This document shows positions 1-15,103 of a stretch of DNA of 64,000 nt, piece by piece. Position numbers and translations under genes: made by a program. A model generated the notes under the pieces. It searched no databases and had not been told where the DNA came from. It saw nothing but the letters and a program-made list of their open reading frames with translations. The stretch lies in assembly GCA_024195585.1 (NCBI GenBank), contig SWBL01000034.1, positions 1-64,000 on the forward strand, read 5' to 3'. This DNA is from Aureobasidium sp. EXF-3400 (lineage: Eukaryota > Ascomycota > Dothideomycetes > Dothideales > Saccotheciaceae). Every line of letters starts with the position of its first letter. The stretch's first letter is position 1.

Positions 1-5217
<5,217 letters not shown>

Positions 5218-5940
5218 AAAATGACAAATTGATGGAGGATGATTTAAAATAGAATCATGAACGGATGGATTTGACCAATGTCGAACAAAAGCTCTTCACA
5301 TCGTTTGATTATCTCTTTATGCTACCACCTTTGAGAACAAGTGATGTAGTTTGTGCACTTTTTGGTCGTTCAAAATCATATCTTGATATCTTGTATCGTG
5401 TTGCTGGTGGCATGACCCTGGCATCACTTTTTACCATCACATGCATCGTCTGTATCCAACTTGGGTCCGCCTCTTTCGTAAACATAGCTTCGCTGAGCAG
5501 TCTCTAGACTTAAGTGAGTCGTTTGCTTGAATATGCCTCGACTTGCTTCCAATGTCATGCGCTCAGATCTATTTCAGAATTCTGAGATGTTTCGACGCCA
5601 ATACCTGTGATCACTATGTAAACATCGTGTCTACAACTTCCAAACACAAACCAAGGATACAGGATACAGGATACGCCTCGGATTGATGGAACAGCACTCT
5701 GACAAGCACATCTCGATATCGAAGATTGAGAGGTGTGCCGTAAGATGTGACATGGAGATGCCACTCCGGTGACAGGGTCGCATTGCCAAATTGTGTGATT
5801 GACAAGGGAATTGTGATGAGGGACTTGGAAATATACGTAGTATTGTTGCTTCGTTACAAGTGTCAGACATTTCACCCTATCTAAGGGTACCAATTGTGCG
5901 CTTCCAATAGCTTTCGTCCAATTAAGATTTGGTCGAGAAT
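5218..5940. other. Convergent intergenic region
   Basis: This lies between the 3' ends of AROM and glyoxalase I and should hold both terminators. No coding sequence is supported. A 7-bp unit, AGGATAC, is repeated three times at 5654-5674. Confidence 0.6.
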
Positions 5941-7194
5941 TTACCAGTTAGCTCTGCTCTTGAGCTTCTCGTTCTGGATAACCTCGATCCAGTAGTTGTC
6001 GGGGTCTTGATCAGTCAGTGATAAGTCCAGTACAGCGAGTTATGCCATTTTCTTACCGAGGATAAAGGCAACGTTCTTCATTCTGCCATCTGTCAGGCGC
6101 TTCTTCCATGCAACGTTCTTGTCTTCGAAGCGCTTGCAGGCGGCGTCCAAGTCGTCGACAGAGACGCAAATGTGGCCGACTTGAGACAGGTCAGTATATA
6201 TTCGGGGCCGAAAAGTAGGATAGAAGCGGGAGACGTACATCCTTGTGGCTCGTCGTTGCCGTTGTGGTACTTGACACTGTCGTCGCCCTCGGAACCGTGG
6301 TTCCATGTGAGCTCAAGAATACCCTCGCGGTCAGCAATAGGGTTGACGCCATTTGCAGACTGCTCAGGGGCCTCAGGACCGTAGCTGAGGAAGTAGAGAG
6401 TGAAGCCAGCCTCCTTCTGTTCCGAGGTACGCTGCAGGGTCATGCCCATGGTTTCTTGGTAGAAGTTGAGAGACTTGTCGGCGTCCTTGACTCTGATCAT
6501 AGTGTGGTTCATGCGGTATGTGGAGACGTCTGTCTTCTTACCCTCAGTCTCACTGACGGGATTCTGGGAGATGATCTCGACCCAGTAGTTATCGGGGTCA
6601 AGAGCGAAGGCGATGGAGCGCATGCGGCCGTCCTCGAGGCGCTTCTGGAACGAGTAACCGGCATCAGAGATGCGCTTGCAGGCATCCTGAATGTTGTCGA
6701 CGCTGATGCAGACGTGGCCAAAACCGCGGTTCTCCTTGCCATTGCCGTTGTTGACTGTGTAGTTGTCGTCCTTCTCGGTGCCTGGTGTGGTGTTAGTCGA
6801 TTTGTGGTGCGAAGGGCGTAGGTTCAAGGTACCGTAGTTGTGGGTCAATTCAATGAGGCCCTCGCGGTCTGACCAGTGCTTGCCATGGGAAACAGACTTG
6901 TCGTCGTCATAGGCCATGAAGTAGAGATCGAACTTGGCATCGGGGTTCTCCATCTTGTTGACCATCTTCATGCCGAGGTGCTCGTAGAACTTGACGGATC
7001 GCTGAGGCTGCATAGCGTGTCTTGTCAACTCGAATGCAGAAGAAACAATGGCAGAGTCTTGTGCTTACGTCCTTGACCCGGAGCATGGTGTGGTTGAACT
7101 TGTAAGTTGAGGTGTCTGACATGGCGGCGGCGAGTGTACGGAAAGATGCAAAGGAGCGTCTGGAGAGAAATGGTTGGACAATTGGTTTGAACAT
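5941..7194 (-). CDS. GLO1: Glyoxalase I (lactoylglutathione lyase)
   Basis: Converts the methylglyoxal-glutathione hemithioacetal to S-lactoylglutathione. Two fused glyoxalase domains are visible, each with the expected metal-ligand pattern: His in NHTMLRVKD or NHTMIRVKD, Glu in IELTHNYG or LELTWNHG, His in GFGHVCISVD or GFGHICVSVD, and Glu in YWVEII or YWIEVI. Coding exons, from 5' to 3' on the minus strand, are 7194-7069, 7007-6833, 6781-6239, 6179-6057 and 6005-5941, giving 343 residues. Introns are 61, 51, 59 and 51 bp. The second (6782-6832) is stop-free and in frame. Two starts are credible: ATG at 7122 gives a 319-residue cytosolic form, while ATG at 7194 adds a 24-residue Arg/Ser/Phe-rich leader that looks mitochondrial. 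I list the longer one. The function is secure; the start is not. Confidence 0.93.
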
Positions 7195-7475
7195 GACTTT
7201 TCTGAGAGAGCGAACTGCAGCGGCATGGCTGATGACGCACTGATAATAGTGACCCCGCACTGCCTTAGTAATGACCCAACCAGACAGACGACGGCACCAA
7301 GCCATGCAGACCAATAGCCGGCGGCATACTGTAGCTGCACAAATCAAGTACAGGGGTAGCTGTAGACGTGTTTCAGGAGTCATTGTATTCTCAGTGTGCT
7401 GTCTCTCAAGCTCCTCGGATGCCTGCCTATATGCCAATCCCATGCGAGCTTAGGCCGCCTAGCTCAGCTGTCTGA

Positions 7476-8016
7476 CTACGAGCTGTATTTCTGACCCTTG
7501 CTGCCCTTGTTGGGGCTGCCACTGCCGCTGCTTCTGGATCTGTCGCTGGGGCTGTCGCTCGATGAAGCCGCCGAGCCCTGGTGTCCTCCCTCTGTTGATC
7601 CTCTGGGCTTGCTGACTTCCTGGTTTGCAGGGCTGACGTTCAGAGGGTTTGATGCCTGTCCAAGCTTGCGAGTGGTTAGCTTCTGCTGCTTTACGCCCGG
7701 GCACCAATTCCTTCTCCTCTCAACACGGGCCTCTTACCTGGGCCGACTCGCTGGCCGCCGAGTCGTGCTGCTCCTCGGGCGATGTCTTGTTGGGGTCGAA
7801 GGCTGTCTGCTCGACGCGAGCTGCCTCGTCGTCCGAGCCGCTCTTGCTGTACTCGTTAGGCTCAGGCTTGAGCGAATCCTTGCTCTGAGCGTCCTTGCGT
7901 GCCTGGAGCTGGCATGTGTATGACAGAGGTCTGCTGATGACTCTTGCGACGGGGCGCTGGCTGAGCACGCGAGGCTGCTGCGCCAGAAGGCGGCGGCTGA
8001 GAGGTCCGGTAATCAT
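7476..8016 (-). CDS. Small conserved mitochondrial protein, unknown function
   Basis: The product is 152 residues from exons 8016-7738 and 7655-7476, with an 82-bp intron (GTAAGA...ACAG). The N-terminus (MITGPLSRRLLAQQPRVLSQ, then more Arg/Ser) has no acidic residue for over 30 positions and looks like a mitochondrial targeting sequence. The rest is hydrophilic, with a DEAARVEQTAFDP segment and a Ser/Gly-rich tail ending KGQKYSS. From memory this matches a family seen in many filamentous fungi without known function, whose conserved core includes SLKPEPNEYSKSG and NPLNVSPAN. It lies between glyoxalase I and the roadblock gene on the same strand. The mitochondrial location is an inference. Confidence 0.72.
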
Positions 8017-8421
8017 GGTTGTTTAGGAATTGTCGTCGTAAAGCTGAATTGAAAGTGTATCTGTCCTTGACAAGGTCGGTGTAAATGGGTGTAGAAGAGT
8101 AGGAAGAGGTCGAGCCAAGCGTGCTCAATTCACTTTGTTGCTTAGCTCGCCCTTGACGTGCTTGCTTGTCTTCAAAACGTCACTGGGGAAAGCCTACTTC
8201 GAACGTCATCATCACTCGCCAAGCACAATTTTTGTGCAGACATCTGTCCTGATTTTGTGCATCTCTCATTATCTATGCTAGTCACCGCCATCAAATAAGC
8301 ACTTGCTCGCTCGCCGACCACGCTGCTAAACACATGCTATCTAAGTAGCACAACAAATGAGTTCCCTTCTCGAACCTGTTATCGTCAACCACATCACCTC
8401 CCATTGCTCGGCCTGGAGCTT

Positions 8422-9143
8422 TCAGAAGAACTTGTTGGTTGGGTCGTCAGGCATCTGTATATAACGTCAGCTGCACTGCACAATCGCTATGTATCATGTC
8501 TCACATACCTCGAACCCAGACAACTCTCGCTTGATCGTTTCGGCCATGATCTCCATTTTCCGGCGCTGGATATGAAGGACACTGAGGCGTTGCGTGCTAC
8601 TAACTGTCGTCGACGCTTTTGATCCAACAGATGTTCCGAGCATGGTATCAGTGTGGTCAGAGTCCTCTGGTGGATACCGTGCATCGCCGGGTGCCTCTGC
8701 TGTCACCTTGAGTTCGCGTTTTCTTCCCGGCGGCACTCCGCCTTCGAGTACCAATAGTAACTTAGGCTGAAGGTACTTGACTATCAGATTGCGGTTGTCA
8801 AACTCGACAGTGAGCGTTTCTAATGCGTCCGGTCGAACCACACGTTTTGAGGGCTCATTGGGGCCGCCTTGACTATACTGTGGTTCGAATCGTTCATTGT
8901 CTTTGCGTTCTAGGTGTTCTTTCCAGGATATTGATACTAGAGCAACTTGATCGCGAAGTTCTTTCATGTTGGCAGGCAAAGTGTAGGCCATCAGTGATCC
9001 GTTTGGAGTCATGATACTGCACAAAAGTAAGCATATGTCTCGATTTAATACCGTAAGCGTAAGCAGTCTTACAACCACCGCACGAAGACTTTGTGGTCAA
9101 CGTTTTCGGTCAAGAGCTTGTTGAGGGCTCGTACGTTCAACAT
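8422..9143 (-). CDS. Roadblock/LC7-fold protein, possibly Ragulator/EGO-type
   Basis: Exons 9143-9073, 9016-8509 and 8454-8422 encode 203 residues. Introns of 56 and 54 bp have normal GT-AG ends. The order of segments fits a roadblock fold: an N-terminal helix (MLNVRALNKLL), a strand pair with a turn (MTPNGSLMAYTLP), a helix (RDQVALVSISWKEH), a strand pair (NLIVKYLQPKLLLVLEGG) and a C-terminal helix (RKMEIMAETIKREL). Roadblock proteins of this size in fungi are usually listed as LAMTOR2- or Slm4/Ego3-like scaffold subunits that hold Rag GTPases on the vacuole. That specific role is an inference, and another roadblock family (dynein light chain or MglB-like) cannot be excluded. The last exon adds only MPDDPTNKFF. 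Confidence 0.6.
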
Positions 9144-9730
9144 GATATCGACTCTCTCAATGCTGTGAGCCTACTACCAGATGATCAGCAATTGACTAGA
9201 TACGTCCAAGAAAAGCTTCGACCACTGTCTTGTATCATTGGAAATCATGTAATACTGATATGACGGCTTGCGAGAAGCATCGAGAAGGCCGTGTGCAAGA
9301 GTAGAGAACGAAAACTTGGGAATATTGAGAATGGGAATGATTTTTTTTTTCTTCTTCTTCAAAATGCAAACACACAACAAGTCGTACCTCTTTGACTTTG
9401 TATGTTATTGGTGCTGGGATTGTGGAGGGCTTGAATGTCGGTAGACAATGTTGGGTCGAGCAGTGAGAGAGGATTGGCGGTCAAGTGGGCAGAGGGCACA
9501 AGGAGCATGTCGATACCGAGACGGGTCAAGGATAGACGTGAAAGTCAATTGGAAAGAGTGTAAGAGTAGATAACAAGAGCGGCAGGCAGCAGATAGACAA
9601 TGCGGCGCAGGTTGGCAGCCGATATACGGAGTTAGCAACTTCGGCCGTGCGCAATCGTGTGTCTGTCTGTGTCGCCGTCCTTCTGCCCTCACACACAGCA
9701 CAACGCCCTGATCATCACAAGCGTCGCAAA
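9144..9730. other. Divergent promoter region
   Basis: This lies between the starts of the roadblock gene and FMP52. It contains a T/CTT-rich run at about 9340-9360 and no coding sequence that I can support. Confidence 0.55.
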
Positions 9731-10513
9731 ATGGCAGACCTGACATGCACACTTGCCGGAAGCACAGGCTTGGTTGTGAGTGCTGTCCTGTATCGCCAAC
9801 CACAAGCCGACTAGACAAATACACTGTGCTGTAACGAAAGACGTGCTAAATCCTCATCCAAGGGCGGCAACATCTACTCGATCCTCTCGTCGCACCCCTC
9901 GGTCTCGACCCTCTATGCATACGCTCGCAAGAACCTTCCCACCACCTCTGCAAACGTGCGCCCACTCATCTCATCTGACTCATCGACCTGGGCCTCGCTC
10001 TATCCCCAAGCTTCATCTATCTTCTTCTCTGCTCTAGGAACAACCCGTGCTGCTGCTGGAGGCGTAGCAAACCAGCGCAAGATCGACCATGACCTGAATC
10101 TCGAGCTCGCAAAGGAAGCCAAGGCCAAGGGCGCAACAACCTATGTTTTGATCTCGTCAGGAGGCGCCAATGCGACAAGCTTTCTCGCATACCCGAGGAT
10201 GAAGGGCGAATTGGAAGAAGCCGTCAAGCAGCTCGGTTTTGAACACACTGTCATCCTACGTCCCGGCTTGATCGTCGGTGAGAGAAACGATTCGAGACCT
10301 CCCGAATTCGCTGTACGCAAGATCGCCTCCTTAGCCGGCAAGATCAGCGAACCCTGGCTCAAGGACTTTTGGGCTCAGGACGCCGATGTCATTGCAAAGG
10401 CCGCTATATCTGCTGCTTTACAATGTCACGAGGGCAAAGTCCAGCAGAAAGTCTGGGTTCTTGGGCAGAGCGACATCGTCCGCCTGGGCAAAACCGAGTG
10501 GAACCGCTCCTGA
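9731..10513 (+). CDS. FMP52: Fmp52-like NAD(P)-binding mitochondrial protein
   Basis: The product is 231 residues, an atypical short-chain reductase of the Fmp52/HTATIP2 type. Exon 1 (9731-9775) encodes MADLTCTLAGSTGLV and exon 2 (9863-10513) resumes with GGNIYSIL, so the 87-bp intron splits the glycine-rich dinucleotide-binding loop. Later signatures are FSALGTTRAAAGG, YVLISSGGAN, and YPRMKGELEEAVKQL (containing the Y-x-x-x-K pair), followed by ILRPGLIVGER. Yeast Fmp52 is found at the mitochondrial outer membrane, and its reaction is unknown. The gene converges with the E1-beta gene, with 178 bp between the two stop codons. Confidence 0.88.
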
Positions 10514-10691
10514 ATGCCTACTCATATGTTCATTATGACATTAAGATGTGGAGGCACTGAAGCAAATTGATTTGACAACGAGCAGCTATAACTAACACCT
10601 AATATGCTTTTCATTCATACTCCGATCCATGACTGTGCGCCACTACAGATATCTCCATTTTCCGATCATGCAGGCCCCACAACTGAATGAG

Positions 10692-12141
10692 TTAATAGTC
10701 TAGCGTTGTCTTGATGGCATCGTAGATCCCTGGTTGTTCTTGTTAGCTGCATGGTATATCAAAACACGTCGCAGCATTGACTCACGTGTCACATCTGGAA
10801 TGTTGAATCGCTATAGCAGTCAGCGCTGTGTATCGTTGACAATAACACGACAATCGGCTTACCTCATAGACAAGACCCATATGTGTGCTCCATCCGCAGA
10901 CCCTGACAACCGGGGCCTCTAGATTCAGGAAGCATTTCTCTTGAATCGTTGCTGCCACTTCGGCACCAACTCCAGAGTTAGTCATACTCTCATGAACTAC
11001 AATAGCTTTTCCAGTTCGCTTCACACTCTCAATGATTGTCGGCCGGTCCCAAGGGTAAATGGTGCGAAGGTCGATGAGCTCAATTTCGCAACCAAAGTCT
11101 GCTTCTGCCTTCTCGATAGCATTCGAGCATGTGTACAACGGGGTTCCATAGCTGATGATCGTAACGTCCTTGCCAGGCTTGACGATTTCCGCTTTACTTA
11201 AAGGGATCTCGTAGGCCTCAGCAGGGACATATTCCACTGCTGCTCGATAGAGTATCTTTGGCTCCATGAATACAACAGGATCATTGCTTGCGATAGCTGC
11301 GAGCAGCAGACCTTTGGCCTGTGCGGGTCCGCGAGGCATCACTACACGCAGTCCAGGTATGTGTGTGAAAAGTGACTCTGGAGACTGAGAATGGTACCTG
11401 CGACTGTTAGTATGCCTGCTGGTATGTCCGACTCAAGATACTTGCAAAGCACCTATGAATCAGTTAGCTCCCGTCTTCACAACTTCTGAATGACTGATAT
11501 GATATACCATGTCCTACACCTCCACAAGGCATGCGCACCACCAGACCTCCACAACTCTGTCCTTTTGCATTCACACCGGCTCTGAATCTCGCCTTTGCTG
11601 CCTCGTTGACCAACTGATCAAACGCAGGATACACGTAGTCAGCGAACTGGACTTCGGCAACAGGCCGCATTCCTTCAAAGGCCGCTCCGATCGCAAAACC
11701 GACGATGCCTTGTTCGGTCAAGGGCGTGTTGAAGACTCTATCGTCTCCAAACTCAGAGGCCAGATTCATACTACGGCACACTTTAGCCAACTATGCAGAA
11801 ACGCTATGCATTAACATGATCCGATACCTGCAGCGGAACACTCCTCCAAAAGCCACATCCTCGCCAAAGAGTAAAACCCGGGGATCTGTTCGAAGTGCAT
11901 GTGAAAGAGCCGAGTTGATGGCTTGGAACAGATTCAATCGCGTTGCGGTACCATTCTTCACTTCGGAGGATAACTCATTACTGGCTAACGCAGATCTCGA
12001 GTTGTGATTGAGCAGGGTGGTTGCCTCAAAATCCGTTGGAGTGTTTAGTCGTGCTTTGGGTGGCAGAGTAGAGTATAGGCGCGACCTTTGACCTCTGATG
12101 ACGGAGACCCGAGAGCATCGCATCGCTGTTCTTGTTGACAT
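10692..12141 (-). CDS. BCKDHB: Branched-chain 2-oxoacid dehydrogenase E1 beta subunit
   Basis: Beta subunit of the mitochondrial 2-oxoisovalerate dehydrogenase, which decarboxylates the keto acids of Val, Leu and Ile. The family pattern is clear: [67 protein letters not shown], and [20 protein letters not shown] at the end. Six exons are needed: 12141-11828, 11770-11508, 11452-11446, 11397-10863, 10810-10786 and 10729-10692 (393 residues). Exon 3 is a 7-nt microexon (GTGCTTT), and the intron after it starts with GC (GCAAGT). Without both, GHG-ALYHSQ cannot be read in frame. A presequence [19 protein letters not shown] fits mitochondrial import. An in-frame ATG at 12174 would add 11 residues. 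Confidence 0.92.
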
Positions 12142-12596
12142 CTTGCACTCGAATGATAGAGATGGAGTATACATCTGCCATCAAGGTAGACGGAGGTCTC
12201 CCTGTCGCGGCTATTACTGTATGAATGCGGGGTCGGTCTCCTCCAACGCGCCCTACGGAATGTTTCTTAGCCTTCAAGCTTGACCATATGAGCGTCTGCA
12301 TCCTCATACATCTAGATCAAGTTCAGACTTAGTTCACCAAATGGTATCGTTGTCAGTTTCAAACACGTTGTGACCTTGACAAGTGACAGGCTAGAGTATG
12401 CCCCTCAAATCATGCCACTGGAGATAGCCACCCTCGAGTATCGACCATGTAATTCTTATTAACCACAATATGAACTTTGAAACTGCCAGTTACGTATACA
12501 TCCGCGAAACGAAGAGATTGAAACGCCGCTATGCTTGGAGGATCAGAGGAACACGGCAATCGACATAATGAAAAGAACAACCCATCTCTTCAACTT
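12142..12596. other. Intergenic region, no feature seen
   Basis: This lies between the start of the E1-beta gene and the end of the CNNM/Mam3 gene, both on the minus strand. I see no coding sequence apart from the possible 11-codon upstream extension of E1-beta. Confidence 0.5.
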
Positions 12597-15103
12597 TTAA
12601 CGATCACCCTGGCTCAACAGAGGAGTGCTGTCGCCACTACGGCTCTTGACGGAGTCGCCCTTGTTGCGGAATTTCTTGCCTGCTCGCTTCTTCTTCTTCT
12701 TCTTTTTGGTGCCCTTGGAGTCATCGTGGCCTGCATCGTCGTGACCAGCATCATCTTGGTCCTCATCGTGGCCAGGTTTGTCGTTCGCGCCATCGCTAGC
12801 GTCGGCAGCCTTTTGCTCGTCTCCATCGGACGAGCTGTTTGCTTCCAGAACAACCTTCTTCATGCCGTTCACGTCAACAATGTTCTCAGTGATACTTCCA
12901 GATCGAACTGCGCGACGAGACTTGTATCCCGGTCGATCTTCCATTTCTCCTAAAGTCGAGTGAGATGATCCCGAGCCTCTTCTATCCCGAGAAATAGGGC
13001 GCGAAGTGCTTCCTTGCACGACCAATTTTTGAGGCAGGTCAGGTTGTTCTTGCTCGGAAGACTCGTGGTTACCGTTTTGCTGTTCCTGCTCATTCTCCTT
13101 GGTTTCAAGATTTGCTGCAGTGTGACCATCAGCAAAAGCAGATGCTTCGCTAGCGGTCATGGGCTTGGGTGAAGTCGAGTTGTTCTCGGCTTGCACTTCA
13201 GATTCCTCGTGAATAGAAGGGTTCTTGGAGCCGGGAGAAAGTGTACCATATCCGTGAGCGACAGCGTGTGCGCCATCTTGAGCTTCAAGAGCAGCCGAGC
13301 CGATGAGGCCAGCACCTATGCCGCCTTCAGGCCTGGATGAACTACCGTTGACAACCGTTTGAGGAGTACCCGCCTGGCTGGACTCGGGTTCTTGTGTGGA
13401 AGCAGGGGTAGGTACGTGGTTCTCAGGAATGGTTCCTACACCAGGCTTGATCTTCACAGAAGTGTACTTGGTGGCCTTTGGCCGGCTTGCAACATTGCTG
13501 GGACCGAGATGTTTCAAGTGCTGGCGCAGATCAGCAGTATTTGAGCGGATGGGCAATGGTCGGTTCTTGTCACTGCTTGTGCTGCTACGTCTGCGCAGCA
13601 GAAGAGTAGCCTCGCGGGAGCCGGTCAGCGAAGATTTACGGCTCTGACTGCTTGAATCCTTGTGGCCAAGCAGATGAGTACGCTCGTCGACGTCAGTGTC
13701 ATCGTCGGTAGCAGGGGCATCCACAACAAGGTTGCCCCTGGTGTATCTAGTGCGCGGTGCCGGTGCGATGCGTCTTATCGCCTTGTGCACATCGACAAAT
13801 ACATCCGATTCATCAATGATTTCCCTGCATGGTATTAGTGGACGATAGAATGAAAAGAACAAACAATACTCACTCTCCAATAAGTTCCTCGATAACGTCT
13901 TCCAGAGTGACGACACCGAGAGCACCCTTGTCTTGGCCAGGAAAGTCTGACACAAGAACCATGTGGGATTTTCCCTCCTGGAAGAAGTTGACAATGTCCA
14001 GACAGCTCGTTTCGGGCTTGGTCTCAGGAAGGGTGGCAAGGGCGAAATCGCGAACACGGAGGCAATCTTCAGGGTCGTATGTGATGAGGATCTTGACAAG
14101 CAGCATGCCGATGAAGTTGCGGGTATTGTCAGGGGCGTAGATAGGGATTCTCGAATAGCCCTGAGACAAGATAGTGTCCATCATCTTCTCGTCCAGGACT
14201 GTGTCAGCCGACATAGTGAAGACATCACCCATAGGAGTCATGATGTCGCCAACGGGCTTGTCCTTGAGGTCAAGAACGGCGCTGATGATGGTGACCTCGT
14301 CTTCGTTCAGGCGGTCGGAGGGGGTGGTTCCCAGAGTCTTGTGGAGAGTGACGAGCGTCTTGAGGCCCGCCTTCTTGTAAACAGTGCCGTGGTCCTCACC
14401 AAGCAACCAATCCAGGAGTTTTGCAGTGGGCCAGGCCACCGGGGCCATGATCCACATGAGGCCTAGGACGAGAGGAGACATGGCAGCGCCAATGGGAAGA
14501 CCGAAACGGACACAGATGGATTGAGGGACAACTTCGCCGAAGATGACTGCGGCTTATTAGCATCTGTGTGTAGGGGCTGTACTCAGAGCTGGGGTACATA
14601 CCAATGAGGATGGTACTGCTCAGCACAGCGGGCCAGCCACCACCTAGCGAGCGGTCCAGGACGATGGGCAGGGTTTCGTTGGTGATGACGTTGCTGAGCA
14701 GCAGCGTGACCAGGACCCAATGCTTGCCCTTCTTCAGCAGGCGCAAGACCTTGGCCGCACTTTTCTTCTCACTTCCCTCGCCCGAGGTAGCAATGACCTG
14801 CAGGTAGATCTCATCCTGGCCCATGAGTGCAATGGTTAGACCAGCAAAGACTCCTCCCAAAAGAACAAGGGCAATGGCAACACTCAGATAGACCCATAGC
14901 TGCGGATCGTCTGGCGACTTGGGCTCGGGCTCTTCACGTCTGTAGATGGGCGAGTCGGACTTGTTGAACAGCGGAGCAGCGTACGATAGAGGCAGGTTGA
15001 TCAGCGAGACTCCAAGAAGCTTGACAATTGACAGAGCTGCCGGAGTCATGAGGCCTGCACGCCTGGGCGCAGCAGCTGTTGGGATGCCATGCGCAAGAGA
15101 CAT
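12597..15103 (-). CDS. MAM3: CNNM/Mam3-type DUF21-CBS membrane protein
   Basis: The product is 800 residues from exons 15103-14602, 14546-13874 and 13824-12597, with introns of 55 and 49 bp. A hydrophobic N-terminus is followed by a DUF21 membrane domain ([59 protein letters not shown]). A CBS pair comes next ([32 protein letters not shown], and [18 protein letters not shown]). The rest is a long disordered Ser/Asp-rich tail with a DDAGHDD repeat and a run of seven lysines near the end. Yeast Mam3 is a vacuolar-membrane protein involved in metal (Mn, Co, Zn) handling, and animal CNNMs act on Mg. The exact ion here is unknown. Confidence 0.9.

Noticed and set aside
8881..8890. tRNA B-box-like GGTTCGAATC
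   Set aside because: It lies in the coding exon of the roadblock gene and has no matching A box or cloverleaf. No other tRNA candidate was found in the window.
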